Assembly (NCBI GenBank): GCA_022113835.1
Contig: JAILWY010000008.1
Span: 2,286,001 to 2,350,000 of the forward strand
Direction of reading: 5' to 3'
From: Atopsyche davidsoni
Lineage: Eukaryota > Arthropoda > Insecta > Trichoptera > Hydrobiosidae
Length of the DNA: 64,000 nt
Of the stretch, positions 1-12,942 are shown piece by piece; the first letter of the stretch is position 1, and every line of letters begins with the position of its first letter. The notes under the pieces were generated by a model. The model worked only from the letters and a program-made list of their open reading frames with translations, ran no database searches and was not told where the DNA came from. Both the position numbers and the translations under genes were made by a program.

Positions 1-2058
1 TTTTATGGTTTGTTACCGATCTGTCATTGTATGCAGTTAAGGGGTAAACTTGAACATTATATGATTTTCTCGAGGAGTCAAAACCAAAACACATTTCAAA
101 TTTTGGCATTATTTTTAATAATTGTTTAATATGGTTTTTTTGACATCATAATTTTCAAAATATAAAGTGGTCGGTGCATTGTCTATATTGGAATAACTCA
201 ATACCGCAGGGGCGCTCGTATAAAATGAGACAATTCCGACATTTCCAATTCTGCGACCCATTCCAAATAATAAATATACACTTGAGAGTCTTGCTCTGCG
301 TCAGGTTGTAGTTTTACGCGGCGCCGCCGGAAGTGTCGCCGCTGCAGACAAAACCACCGGAAGTCGCGGCGGAGGACTCAGCCATTAAACTCTCGATCGG
401 TTTAGTCTGCCCCCGAGGAGTGCAGCGAACGACTTGTGGGAGGAACTGTGATTTTTAAATTGAATTTGGATAGCTCGTTTGATTGACTGTCATTAAAACT
501 TTATGCTCGACAGATAACTGCGAGGGGGTTTCGGTTTCGGTTTCGGTACATAGAAAGCGACGTCTCTCGCACTAAGTTTATTGGCTTTAGAAACCGTTAT
601 CCTGGTAGTACCGAGACTGAAGCGTCAAAAGACGCGAATCACAAAAAAAAAATCTCAAGAACGAGTTTTTTATAAATACGTGTTTATATTAATAAAACTT
701 TTGGGATTCAAACCTTTTTTTGCAGCGTTATCGTAAAGGTGCTTATTTTGTTGATTTCAAATTTCATCAAATCAGCCATCACTTTCAAAAGCACGTTTCA
801 AAATTACGTTTATATTGAATCTAACGTTATAATTAAACGGAAAATACTTTTTTTACATTCATTTAATAAAAAAACTTATCAAATGTGCGTTAATTTGTTT
901 TTTTAATGAATCAAATATAAATGATTACACTCAAAACTCAGACACTGAAAAAAGGCCACGAAATTTTCAGAACTATTACCAGATGAGTCTTGACTGGCAA
1001 TCATTTGCCTTCGTTTAAAAGTTGGGAAAACGCTTTCGTGAAGAGCTTTGTTTGTTTTTCCCTAACCATTTGCATGGAACGTGAAGAAAGCGGATATGCC
1101 TCCAATAGAAGGCTCTCGCTGAAAATTTTCAATCATATATTTCAGCGGCGCCTCCGTTATTGGCTGCCTCCCGTTTTAAATTTAGAATTCGAGAAAGTCT
1201 TTGTAGTCTTTGAGGTTATGAGGTGTTGGTTTTTCTTGTTTGAGGAAAGAAATCAAGCCTTGTTAGAAGAAGGTGAGCCTTAGATTGAAAATAGCACATA
1301 AAAGAATTTTATATTTTCGTATCACGTCACGATTCTTCATTTATACTTAATTTTAAACAAAAATCATAAATGTTCTGATCATTAGTAATTATATTTTATA
1401 TAAATCCACGTTTTCACTACAAGGCATTAAATAAGTTTTATTAAGCAAAATAATCAATAAAATCTTTAAATTGAGATAATACAGTATTTATTTGTGTGAA
1501 ATACGTAAAATCACAAAATTGATTTCAGTTAAATTAATAGACATATTTTTCAGATATATTTTAAGAGCTATGTATAATAACAAATTGACAACAAAATTTA
1601 ATATCTCATTGGAATTCAACCCGACGCTTATCGTCAACAAGTAAGTGTGCCATCCACTGAAACATAAAGCGATTTTCATGCCTTTTGTAATTAACAAAGA
1701 TTTGTTTGCGTATATTTTTTCATGAATTAATACTCCAATCGTTTTGTCACGGTTATTTTTTCTTATACAATTTCTAATTTTAATAAATTGACGTTTTACA
1801 TTTTTGAATTTAAAAAGCAAGGTAAAATATAAAACCTTAATAATCCTTGTTCCGCGTCCTGAAATTTCAGTGAATTTGAGAGCGGGTGAAGCGGGGGTGC
1901 ACAGCCTCCGATATATTGGATTTTCCGCAAGAGCAACCACTGTTCCCCCCCTGGAGCAGTCGAGCGTGCTCCATGCCGCGATGGAGGCTCCGCACCGGAC
2001 ATGCGTCAGAGCCTGCGAGACCCAACGCGAGGCTTGACGTCCAACACCACGTGGCATT
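1..2058. other. AT-rich non-coding spacer with two GC-rich islets
   Basis: No recognisable gene. GC-rich islets lie at about 300-430 and 1850-2058. The first contains CCGGAAGT twice (327-334, 357-364). A short TTTCGG triplet repeat lies near 530-548. The longest open frame, minus strand 1488-2057 (189 codons), runs across the second islet, resembles no family I know and is lysine/isoleucine/asparagine-rich as expected from translated AT-rich DNA. I treat it as chance. Confidence 0.6.
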
Positions 2059-2066
2059 GTCTAGTA

Positions 2067-2575
2067 CAGTGCTTCTCAAAGTGGTCCCTACGGACCCCAG
2101 GGGGTCCCTGGAATCATTCAGGGGTTCATTAAAATCGATTTGGGGGTCCCTGAACAACGACTATGAAAGGGGGTCCGTAAGCAAATTTTGACTATTTAGG
2201 GGGGTCCATGGGCAAGTTTTGACTATAAAAGGGGGTCCGTGGGCAAGTTTTGACTAGGAAAAGGGGTCCGTGGGCAAGTTTTGACTATAAAAGGGGGTCC
2301 GTGGGTAAGTTTTGACTATGAAAGGGGGTCCGTAGGCATGTTTTGACTATTAAAGGGGGTCCGTGGGCAAGTTTTGACTATAAAAAGGGGTCCGTGGGCA
2401 AGTTTTGACTTGGAAAGGGATGCGTGGGCATGTTTTGACTATAAAAGGGGGTCCGTGGACAAGTTTTGACTATGAAAGGGGGTCCGTGGGCAAGTTTTTA
2501 CTATGAAAGGGGGTCCGTGGGCAAGTTTTGACTATGAAAAGGGGTCCGTGGGCCAAAAGAGTTTGAGAGCCACTG
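2067..2575. mobile_element. hAT-type MITE with internal minisatellite
   Basis: The left end reads CAGTGCTTCTCAAAGTGGTC and the right end, reverse-complemented, reads CAGTGGCTCTCAAACTCTTT. These are imperfect terminal inverted repeats of the CAGTG...CTCAAA type found in hAT elements. Flanks are GTCTAGTA (2059-2066) and GTCTAGTG (2576-2583), a 7/8 match and the 8-bp target duplication expected for hAT. There is no transposase. Most of the 509 bp is a tandem array built from the subterminal motif GGGGGTCCGTGGGCAAG. Confidence 0.88.
2165..2555. repeat. ~31-bp minisatellite, about 13 copies
   Basis: Units carry a GGGGTCCGTGGGCAAG core, then TTTTGACTAT and an A-rich joint. Cores (at the GTCCGT word or its variant) begin near 2173, 2203, 2235, 2266, 2298, 2329, 2360, 2390, 2420, 2451, 2482, 2513 and 2544. 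Most units differ by only one to three bases, and the most diverged is the one near 2420 (GATGCGTGG). The array lies wholly inside the hAT MITE and shares its core with the element's subterminal sequence, so it is an internal expansion, not a host satellite. Confidence 0.93.
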
Positions 2576-2583
2576 GTCTAGTG

Positions 2584-5500
2584 CTATCCCACGCGTTCTT
2601 AATTATGATATTCTATCGTCGTGTCCCCACATCCCCAAAAATATGGCAATCTATTTGAGACTATACGTATGAAATATGACCGACGATTATAAGTGTTATC
2701 GTATTCAATAAAATATATTTTCTTGCAAATATATATTTTTTTAACTAAAAAAACGATATTACTTAAGAAAAAGTAATATTCTAAGTAAGTAAATATCTCA
2801 ATAGTGCAAGCTTTTTCAGTCTCTTTATCAAGAGATGTCAATGAGCTTTTTGTGAGAATCACCCATGAAAAATACATTTGAGCTTAACATTATTTTTAAA
2901 TGTTAAAATAATGATTTTTAAATATATCAAAGATAATGTAATTCAGAAATTATTTGAGATTAGATTTCCCCCTAAAATAACAAGAAAAAAGCAAGTAAAT
3001 CATAACACAAGATCATAAGAGTATAAGCATTATTATTAAACTCTCTCGTTCATCTTTTGAAGGATAACATCTTTAATAAGTGTACATAAAAACTTTGACG
3101 CAAACCATAAACTGATTTTTTTTTATTGCTTACTTCAAATATTTGAATAAATCAATAATTTGTATTGCCTGTAAAAATACATGCACTCTAAATATATATT
3201 GAATTCTAAGATCGTTCTTTGCGGGAATATATTATTCGTTGAAAGTCGTCATCATACCAGGTGCGGTGCCTTGTCACCAACAACCGGATGTAGGGCACAG
3301 AATCTGCCGGAAGTGGTCTTCTAGGCCGTCCCCAATCTGATTGTCCCGAGACGCGCCCTCCTTTGTCTCCCCTTGTCCTGACTCGCCCCTTGATGAGGCA
3401 GGACAAATAATATAATACGATATCGACGAAACGTTATTTATTATTGGATATTTTAGATGTTTCTGAAGAGATCGTGATTTGTATTCTTCTCTTGTTTTCG
3501 GGGGATCGGGGCCAAATAGTTCCGCTTTATAAAAATACTGTGGTATTGACAGCGAACATAATTCTCAGAGCCTATTTTCTATAAATTTTTACAAACGAAA
3601 ATGGTTTGGTACTTTTTTTGCTTTTGATTGGATAATTCTAACTGATTCCTAAATTCAATGATAAACTTTTTTAAAAAAAAATTTCAGAGCACAGAATTTG
3701 CATAAAACAGTTAATTATTTAAAATAGAAAGCTTAAAGTCAGGCGACAAGTTATTTTTACTGTTAAAAATATTTTTAGGTAAGAAAGAAAGTTCAAGAAA
3801 TAACTTTGATTATTCAAGTTTCGTATGATTTGCAGGTTATTAATAAAATCTTAGATATTTTCATCTGCATATGCTTTGCTTTTTGTTTAAAGTTGCTGTT
3901 TTACTTGCGTATTCTGCTTGTGGCCTTTTTCTCTTACATAATAGTATTTTTTAAGACTATTTGTTCAGATTACGAAAGCTCAGTTGAGTAAACAAAATGT
4001 TCTTAATAATTGTTTCTAAACGCAAAATAATTTTAATATTAATTATACATGAGTAGAATCTATGTCGTTGATCGTTGTTTTTCCTAAAGTTAATCGAAGC
4101 TTTAAAGCTCTGAGCAATTTACACTACATTTAATACGCCGATAGTCCTTCGTATTCCTGAAGCGATATCGATTTAGTGACGTGAACTGAAAATCGGCATT
4201 TCCATTGTTAAAATTTCCCGATTTAAGTACTGCCTCATTTCGATTCCTCAATAAAAACAAATCCATCATAAAATTATAATGTTGCCATAAAACCGTGGCC
4301 CAATAAAAGCGGAGGCGCTTTATACCTTTTCGCAGATTGTACGCGCACTATAAAAATATTGTAAGTGAAAAAAAATAAGGGAAGGTAACGAAGAAGCTAA
4401 AAGTATAATCGTTTGTTCCTTTGTAAAATTTGCGCCCTTAGCTCACCAGTTTTCACTTCAGGGGTGGATTGAACCGTGGAGTTTATCAAAACGTTTGTAA
4501 ATCATAATAACAATATTGAGTTCTCAAGATAATAAGGATTGGGCGATTATACAAAGCCGCTTTAAAATGAATATTTTTATGAATTATATATATATATATA
4601 CAATAAATTATCTTTTTATGAAAAGTAAGACTGTAAAGTACTACTGGAACAAATTTCAAGATCTCATATGATTTTGCGTAAGATGAGTCTAATATTGGTA
4701 GTAGAACATCAGAAACATACACTTTAGATGCAGCATATCGCCTCTAAACGTTTCAGTTTCCAGTTGAATTTTATGATGTTTCGGTCACGTCCCCATTACT
4801 GTACATTAATCGAGAATTCCAAAAAAAAGGCCCTAATGCGGGATCTAAATATCTGAAGACGTTATGAAACGTTCTGGGTTTCAGGACTGAAACGTCGAAA
4901 AATAAAAAAAAGACAGCAGAGCACTCAATAACCCAGAAAATCTTTTTTTTATTTCATCATGCATTTATCCCAAAAATATTATTATTCGGAAACATCCGTT
5001 GCATTTGAAAGCCACAGCAAGTCGTCACTCGAGACTTCTGAAACTCTTAAAGCTCTCTTCTAAATATCTCGTGCTGAAAGTCTTCGAGATAAATACGCTG
5101 CAAAGAAAAAGAAAATAATTTAATACTGATCACCCTTGAAGGCGCCGCGATGAGATCTCTCGGCGTTATTGTAAAGATTACTTTTGTGTCTTTTTGTGAG
5201 TGAATTGTTTAATATTACCACCCAACGAGGGGTATTTTACAGTTTTTCTGATGAAAAAAAGGCTTTGAAAAATATTTGCTTAGCCATTTATTTTAATATT
5301 TTTTTTTCATGAATACTTTCGAACCTTAAAATAGAGCCTCGATTCACCTAGAAATCCTTTAGTAATTGACAAGTAGAAATTTATTAGAATGTTTTATAAG
5401 TAGAATCATTGATTTATATTAAATATTTTTTACAGTATATAAAATACATATTTTCATTAAAATAATCACTTATAAAAAATAAAACATCTATCAAAGTTTA

Positions 5501-6262
5501 TTTTATTATAATTATGAGAATTGATGAAGACTATAAAAAAAATGTAGTCTACTCCAAAAAAAATTGTCTCAGATCTCACTTTTTATTATTTGTTGTAAAG
5601 ATAAAGGTAAGTAACACACTGACTATGGGTTTTGGTTTATAGAAAATCAATGCTTATTGATGTATTATTTATTACAAAATTTGGTCACTCTTGTGATTTT
5701 CCTATTCGTGGATACTCTCAAAGTTACGACATCGCTTTCAAAAGACGTTTTCTTCCGTTGAGACTTCTACTCGAGTCATGTTAAAAAGTATGGCAACTTA
5801 CCCAATATTTTTTTGTATGAATATTCAATCATCAATAAAGGAGATGAAATAGTTTTTTTAATCAATGTGTTTCAGAAACACATCGAGACGGTAATAGGTT
5901 TTGCCTGTATCGATCCTCGGCAGCCTCACGGTGCGCCTCCCGTAAGTCTGTAAAGGGAAAAATAATTTCCTTCCAGATAAGCCTCTTTGCCTGCACCGCG
6001 AGCTGCTGGAGAGTCGCGTGTAAGCCTCCGTGCCGTCCTTTTGTGAAACTCCAATATAAAATAATACCAACTCGATGTCGAGGCTTTACTGTGTTGCAAA
6101 AAAAAACGTTATTACATGAAAAATTATATGCAAGAATTTATTATATACCACAACATGTGTGCTTGTTTTTACTAACATCATTACAAGGGATTTACAAGTG
6201 TTTGGAAATTAATTGATTTTTTTCTAAATATACTCGATTTAAGTAGTATAAAAATAAGTATC
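2584..6262. other. AT-rich non-coding spacer
   Basis: No recognisable gene. GC-rich islets occur at about 3240-3410 (CCGGAAGT at 3307-3314) and 5885-6045 (AAGCCTCC at 6022-6029). A short AT dinucleotide run lies near 4584-4602. Around 4880-4910 a small hairpin (GTTTCAG/CTGAAAC) is followed by GTCGAAAAATAAAAA, reminiscent of a retroelement tail, but I could not delimit an element. Confidence 0.55.
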
Positions 6263-6395
6263 ATAAAAAGGTATTCAAATATTTTTGAGTAAAATACTTG
6301 AGTGATTCTCCACATGTTCGTTTTTATTTGTGACCGGTTTCGCCAACCTTTCACGTTGGCAATATCTATATTATTTCATTACATATATTATTATT

Positions 6396-6633
6396 GTTGT
6401 TGAGGGACAAGGCATTTGAATGGTGAAGATCGATTATTATAATGATAAACAATAAATTTTTATTTATATCTTCACTGTGAGTTTCATATCTTCAACAATT
6501 TTTAGTGACTAAACAAGAACAGTTTAGTCATGCATCTGATAATGACCAGGTGTATAAGATCGAAACTAGTTATGCAAAATAATTCTAATAAACTCACAGT
6601 GAAGATATAAATAAAAAATTATTGTTTATCATT
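6396..6633. mobile_element. Family A palindromic retroelement with 13-bp target duplication
   Basis: The insertion is flanked by ATATATTATTATT at 6383-6395 and 6634-6646. The match is perfect over 13 bp and the next base on each side differs, though the sequence is low-complexity. Its start, TTGTTGAGGGACAAGGCATT, is shared with the copy at 57273. An inverted pair at 6441-6484 and 6590-6634 folds the element. Between the arms, near 6530-6576, is a degenerate hammerhead-like segment: TGCAT, CTGATAA, a weak stem, GAAAC, TAGTT, ATGCA. Confidence 0.78.
6530..6576 (+). ncRNA. Degenerate hammerhead-ribozyme-like motif (family A)
   Basis: Order matches a type I hammerhead: stem I strand TGCAT, core CTGATAA (canonical CTGATGA with G8 changed to A), a weak stem II (GACC...GATC), GAAA, the near-palindrome ACTAGT, then stem I strand ATGCA. 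The core change and the poor stem II argue against self-cleavage, so I read it as a fossil. Confidence 0.5.
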
Positions 6634-6802
6634 ATATATTATTATTATTAAAATTTTCAATTATATAGAATCCTCCACTTGTCAGGTACATTAAAATCAC
6701 ATTAGCCCTTACCACCTGACAATCACTCTCTCTCTCTTTCCAACAACCTCTCCCTCTAACAATTGTTTACCTTAATGCTTATTATTATATAAAATCTCAC
6801 TC

Positions 6803-6848
6803 TGTTTGATAATGCCAACGTGAAAGGTTGGAGAAACCGGTCACAAAT
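6803..6848 (+). ncRNA. Hammerhead-like motif (family B), decayed
   Basis: TTGATAA stands where the CTGATGA core would be, followed by an extra T, stem II GCCAAC with its partner GTTGGA (closing pair lost), GAAA, the palindrome ACCGGT, cleavage-position C, and ACA, which pairs with the upstream TGT for a 3-bp stem I. The mirror arm at about 6328-6366 (minus) keeps the intact GTTGGC stem but has lost the TTGATAA part. Confidence 0.5.
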
Positions 6849-6897
6849 AAAAACGAATATGTGGAAAATCACTCAAGTATTTTTCTCAAAAATATTA

Positions 6898-8734
6898 AAT
6901 TTCTTAAAGATTATTCCTCTAACATTAAAACATCTGAATATAAATGATATGTTAAAGGGGCACAAAACCTAAGAATTTTATATAACGATTAGTTTGAAGC
7001 CAAAAATTACATGAATGCTGTAAAAACATTTGGTATTTATATTGATTCTGTTTTTAACAAGGGGATATTAACATTCAAACTCTTCAAAATATCGTCAAGT
7101 GGTAAAACTCATGAAGAGGCTTAGTGCTGCGGCCAATCTATGGTCCTTCAAAGAGGCTGGACTCTACAGCTCTGACTCCAGCCCAGAGGTACTTCAGACC
7201 TCGAGCTGTCTCTGAGGACCCTCGGATCTAACTGAGGCCTCTCGACTACAAAGACAATGTAAATCAGATATTTTAAGTGGATACGAGACTTAAATTGAAT
7301 TGTATATTTAAAATAAAATAAATTTCTACACTTAAAACCTAAACTGATATATAAATTTAAAATTACAGTGAAAAAAAAAAAAAATTATTGAACTTATTTG
7401 TATACTAAAGATTGGTAAACTTACTGATTTTGTATGACTTGCTTAGTAGAACTTATACTTATAGATATGTTTAGAAAGTCAAATATATTGTATCAATATA
7501 TTTAAGTATCAAATAAATGAAAGATACTATTTTCAAGGTGATTTCCAACTTCGAAGGGTTTCGACAGGTTCATAAAAAAATTTCACCTACAAAACTGAAA
7601 TAATCTCAAATAAAAACTTCTTTTACTCGTTTTTAATGAAAGCGTTAGGAGCTTTCTTTCTATTTTTATTTCGAACCGTTAAAAATATTTTAAATTTTTA
7701 ACCAAGACTGAAAACGTACTATTAAATCTCCTGAAGTATAAGGATTTAATAGTCTATCCTTCTAAGAATTATTCATTTACCGTTTATACTAATGGTCCAT
7801 TAGCATTAGGCGGAGATTTTCGCGAGACAAGTGTATAATAAAGAGGTATTATTGAGTACAGTAAAAAGCTATAATGAGTCTCGAGTTCGTTGAAATGAAA
7901 ATTCCAATGCGCGTTTAAATTGATAGTAAAATTCTTAGAATTACGATTTCCAGCATTACTTTATTAAACGCGATGCAAGAAAAATTTCTACTTAAAATGC
8001 AGTATTGAAATTATAATAGCTTAGAACCGAAGGCTTGGGAAAGAAGATTGATAAATAATTTAAATTTTTAATGGACCTTGCTTAAATGCTATTGCAATCG
8101 TTAAAATATTTGCTAACTGATCTTTGGGTTTAAACTATTTTAAAAATAGTTGAGCCGTATCAAACAAAAAAAATCGATAAAAATACGACAATTTGCATTT
8201 ATTGATACACACAATTTTTTAAAGACTTGTTTACTAATATTTTGAAATATTTAATGCTTGTCAAGCTAATGTATATTTTCAATTCTGAGGTAATGGATAA
8301 AAAATGCGTATCTCTATTTCTCACATAGTGTAAATACTTTTATTTATTTTACTTTTATTATTGGTACATAGAGAAACTGAATAGTTTTTTTTTCGTATGA
8401 ACAAGAATTTCCGTTTGATTTAAGTTTTGAGTTTTTTTATTTACTTTTGCGAGTCGGATTCGGAGTCTCCAAGAATAAAACGATCGACTTCTCTGAAAAG
8501 CAGTGGAGAAAGCCATGCACATATTTCGAGTTGCACGAACGAGAATATACTCTTCAAAATGTGGAAACTAGATATAGATAAATGCACTTTCGCTGGTACT
8601 CTAGTTTTTTAACGCATTACAAGAAGAGACCAGAGTACTCTAAAAATTATTATATATTATATTTTTTGCTTAATATTAAAATGAGGCTCATTTAAAAAAA
8701 AATATATTCACGTCAACAAATATTTTATTATGTA
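6898..8734. other. AT-rich non-coding spacer
   Basis: No recognisable gene or element. One GC-rich islet at about 7110-7255 holds several GAGGC and CTCGA words. The frame at 8427-8612 (61 codons) matches nothing I know. The A-tract near 7371-7383 is unremarkable. Confidence 0.55.
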
Positions 8735-9130
8735 CAGTAATACCCCGCTTTACGCGACCCCGTTTTGCGCGATTTCACTATAACGCGAATTTCAAATTTC
8801 GCGTTAAAATGCCTCGCATTACGCGAATTTCTTATTTAAAGAATGTGTATAAACATAATGTAGTCATTGATTTCCCTTTACAATTAAAAACAGCGTTGTG
8901 TGTATGAACGTATTTTATTGTACAAGAACGTAAAAGAAACGCTACTCAGTATTTTTCAGTAAAAATAACATGTAAATACTGCATAAAGTGTTCTTAGATT
9001 TAAAGTGATTGATTCAAATGATTCGTATTTTTTTGTATTAAGTTTTGACTATGTATGTATGTTTAATAGTAAACCCAGATATACGCGAATTTCACTTAAC
9101 GTATCCCTCGCGTAAAGCGGGGTATTACTG
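8735..9130. mobile_element. pogo/Tigger-type MITE
   Basis: The termini are near-perfect inverted repeats: left CAGTAATACCCCGCTTTACG, and the right end reads the same on the other strand through GCGA. The element is flanked by TA at 8733-8734 and 9131-9132. A CAGTA start and TA target site are typical of the pogo/Tigger group of Tc1/mariner transposons. The 396-bp interior is non-coding, so it must have been mobilised in trans. Confidence 0.88.
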
Positions 9131-9132
9131 TA

Positions 9133-12100
9133 TCGGCTAAATAATGTAAATATATATTAACAATATAATCCCCAGATCGGATTATACCTTTTTCTTGAAT
9201 TAATTTATTGACTTAAGGGTTTTTGTATAATTACTATGCCTATAGACCATTTTAAAAAAAATTGTGTTATTTTTATTTTATATTATAACATACAAAAACG
9301 AATCCACCGTAAACAGTCTAAAATATGATATGTGCACAGAACATTCAAAAACACATATTGCACCTTCGGTAAACCCTCTTGTAAATAAAAATTAACACTA
9401 AAAAAACTACCCATGTATAATTACATTCACCCTGCCCCGACGTTTCACCCCGAGGGTGGCTGCTGAAAAATAAATATCCTTTTCTGCCCGGAGCGGTGTC
9501 ATAAAAAAATGGCTGTAAAATGTTCCGATTTGGATCAAGGGATTTCTTTCAATGCCACTAGCCCAAAGGATCATCAATTTTTATGTGCCGGACGACTTTG
9601 CTATGAATTTCATCCAAAAGGATGATGGTTGTTTTAATAGGCCGTATTTGGCTGTTTTATGGGCGCTCTACTCGGGTCCGAGCGCTGTAAAAATAACGCT
9701 CAAAAATCCCAAAGAAAATGTTATGTAAGCCTTCAGGAGGCGCATCCCTTGTGCTGGTTTTGTACTGAAGTTAGGCTTATCTAAATATTGGCTCGGTATT
9801 AAAGCTGTGTTGAAACGCCAAGTGCCTTTATTCTCAATATTTTTTTCCGTCGTTTCATGAGTGGACCCTTGATCGAAAAAACATATTTTTACTCTAATAA
9901 CCCTGTGACGTTTTCGATTTTTTCAGGATTTTTCAGGATAAGGTTGCGTTTCCTGACTACGTTGTGTTTTTAATTTTTATTTTAAAAAAATGTGACTCAT
10001 TCTTTTTTTTATGCAGCTCGGATATATTCATACTGGAATATTTATAATAGCCATCAAATATAGGTTTTATAGTTCACGTATGATATTATAATTTTAATGT
10101 TTTCCTCAGTTGATGTACTGCGGAATAAAATCTCAATTTAATGGTTTTGGCAGACTGAAGAATACTTTTATCGTTTTTATCTGATACACATTGTAACATT
10201 TAATACTTTGAAAATATTTTTAGTGCTTGTAAATCAAATAGTTAAATATTTCTAAACATCTAACATAAAAATGCATGTACATTAGCGTACAGATTATTAC
10301 AAACGATAATGTAAAAAAAACCTTTTAATTATTTTAACAATTTTTATTCAATATTTATTTTTATAAAATACTGCATTTTGGTAAGTATTAGAATCATAGT
10401 AATATGCGAAACTATGCTAAATATATATAATATAATAAACAAACGCATGAAGATGTAAATTCCACAGATTTACTGTAAATCGTTTCAAGTGTATTTTTAA
10501 TGTAACACATATACATTTTCAACAAATTTTTTTTTTAGAAAAGTTTAATGCAAAACTCATCGCAATAGAACCTTAAAACCAGATATTTCTCGTGTATATA
10601 TATATTAGTAGAGAATATTTAAAAATCGTCTCAAGTAAGCGACTAAAACGCCTTTCTCACGTTATTTCAAAACTTGTAAGCTTTGATCGCGCTTTAAGCT
10701 CCAAGTTATCCTGAAGTTCTGCGAGAATCCAGTGCTAAGCTTTTATATAGAAAATGTGTCCTCCCAGCGAGCCTTGCCACTCTGGAAGGACACCGTGGGT
10801 ACGTGGCATTCGGGGAATCACCGGAAGTGCTCATTGCAATCGTGATTTTAAACCACTGTGCACATTGCCTGCACCATTTCACCATTTTTTTGATGAAAAC
10901 GTTTAAAAATTCGATTCATTTGAGTACCCCTCTAAAAATTTATTAAATTTCATGTACATAGTTTTGGTTCATATACGTTATTGATTAAAATGGCTAGAGT
11001 AGAATCGAGTCACTGAGGTATAGTTTAAATGAAATTTTGCTCATATTAAACGAGAAACCTTTTAAATTTCTTAATTTTATGTAAAACGTTGGCATTATCA
11101 TGAAAAACCGTTACAATAAAAACTTGAAAAATTTCTAAAGTAATTTTTGGTTAACCCTTGTGAAGAAGCCAACAATATTTTTTACAGTCTTGTTTGTAAG
11201 TATTTTAAAAATTGGTGATATATTTGCCACAATTAGCGAAAGGAGCACTTATATTTAAGATTTAACTATCATAACTCATTGGCAATTGAAAAAAAGTATA
11301 AAAACAAGTAATGTGGAAATTAACTTGGTTAAATGTAATCGATCTTTTCAATTTCGCAGAACTTTTCGTGATCTTCAATTAGGTCAGGGTATTTCAACAA
11401 ACCTATATATATTAATAAAAATGAATCAAAACTGAAACGTCATACTTATAACTGATTACTCAATACATAAGAAAATAAATAAAAGTATGTGTGGATTGTA
11501 AATGAATATTATTTGACCAAAAAATATCTCTTAGTGTTATTCTAACTTTTTATTTTATTTTGTTTTGACGCCATTAAATTGATTTAGAATCTCTAGGCAT
11601 AGTAAAAATTCCATCCAAGCATGTTGGCAAAGAACTTAATTCACAAAGAACTTATTGTCAAAAGTATTAAATATACCTAAAACAATGTGAAATAAAACCA
11701 TAAAAGTAAATCTAATTGTTGGCTGAGATGTGTTATAAATTTTGGGCAAAACGAAGGCGTTTTCTCCTGAAAAAATATCAATGTCAAATGTAAATGAATT
11801 TCTTAAGATAATAAATATAACTCTTTTATACAATTCGAGATCGTTTCGCTGTAACAGTGTCGGTAAATCTTAAAAAAGCATTTTCTTCAAGAAATATCTC
11901 GCCTTTAAAAGAAAAATGTTAAGCAAATTTGCAGGAATAATTATAATTATCGATATTCTGAATTTTTAAAGGTCTTACTCTTTTAAATATCCCCTTCACT
12001 TGAACGAGGGTTGGAATTTTTCGCAGCATAATACAATCCTGTTTCTAAATACCTCTTTGAGAAATTCTCTGAATGAAAACAATAAGATTTGTGTTAAAAC

Positions 12101-12870
12101 ATAATTAATTAAATACTAAAGTAACCCTGGAAAGTTGGAAATTAATTTATTGTTTTTCTTGTAGTGATTAACGTAATAGTGAAGAATAAGTAATCAATAT
12201 GAATTTTATAGCTGTGATTTTAAGCTGAAGTGAATTCGTTCATACAATTAAAAGTTTTCTTGTCGGTGTTGATTTTAAATCAAAATTATTATTTTTGATT
12301 AATAATGAAATCATAACAATTTATCAAAAATGTCAATTTAATGTTTTGTGTTTTAAAACCATTGAAGCCAATTACTGTATAAAAAAATGTTAAGATCGAC
12401 AAATAACTAAGTGATCGATTAAAAAAGATAATAAATGAATGAAATTAGTAAATATCAAAGAGTATATGGGAGTTCTGAAAATCGAGGTTTACTATCGAAA
12501 TTGTCGTTTAAATTTCATGGGTACCATGGTTATTATATTTGCCTTGTGTACACGGTTTGTTACAAGGGGTAGTTTTGCCTGAAGGGTGTTGCTGATTACG
12601 CTGACATTTCAGCATTCTCCACAAGCGTCGTGTTTAATTTGAACCGCCGCCATGTTGACTGGCTGGTGCTCGCAAAAGCAGACAAACTGATATGGAGGAT
12701 TGATTTGTGGTGTGTATACGAAAGGGATGGGTCTGACGTGTTGTTTTGCTCATAAGTAAAAATAATATTTAAATAACAAAAAAAACAATTAATCAATCGA
12801 GATAACACTACATTTTTATTATAAATAATATACTCGATTCCTAAAAAAAATAAAATTATCGAGATAATAA
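9133..12870. other. AT-rich spacer with prominent GC-richer islets
   Basis: No recognisable gene. A long GC-richer stretch at about 9425-9760 and another at 10675-10870 (CCGGAAGT at 10821-10828) stand out and could be cis-regulatory DNA. A further islet near 12590-12740 contains GCCGCCATGTTG. Open frames here (11636-11833, 12596-12808, minus) are short and match nothing I know. Confidence 0.5.
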
Positions 12871-12942
12871 ATATTCAATATTTTTGACAGAGAGTACTCG
12901 GTGGAATCCCATTTAAATATTTTTGAATAAAATTTTTTTTTG
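12871..12942 (-). repeat. Family B terminal fragment
   Basis: Contains ATTCAATATTTTTGACAGAG, then AGTACTCGGTGGAATCCC and the AATATTTTTGAATAAAAT joint shared with the other family B copies. In the orientation I take as sense, this is the 3' end of the family, so the copy is severely 5'-truncated. Confidence 0.7.

Larger units (their letters stand above)
6278..6897. mobile_element. Family B foldback element (PLE-type hammerhead-like repeat), interrupted by a nested insertion
   Basis: Inverted arms lie at about 6278-6364 and 6807-6897. Both carry AATATTTTTGAG..., GAGTGATT...CCACATG and the stem GCCAAC/GTTGGC next to ACCGGTC. The right half (6658-6880) is about 97% identical by eye to 44013-44236, differing by a handful of substitutions and one CT-repeat indel, so both copies are fairly young. 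The middle is split by a family A element at 6396-6633 with its own target duplication, so B inserted first. A CT-rich run lies near 6725-6760. The link to Penelope-like elements comes from the copy at 44 kb. Confidence 0.75.

Noticed and set aside
530..550. Telomere-like TTTCGG repeat
   Set aside because: Only about three units, in the middle of a contig.
1488..2057. 189-codon minus-strand open frame
   Set aside because: The longest frame, but its composition follows the AT-rich DNA and then a GC-rich islet. No motif, no homolog I know, no supporting context.
2165..2555. CRISPR array
   Set aside because: Direct tandem repeats with no unique spacers, in a eukaryotic transposon.
4880..4915. 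Hammerhead-like reading of CTGAAGACG...ACGTCGAAA
   Set aside because: Stem II could not be placed between the putative core and GAAA. At best a remote fossil.
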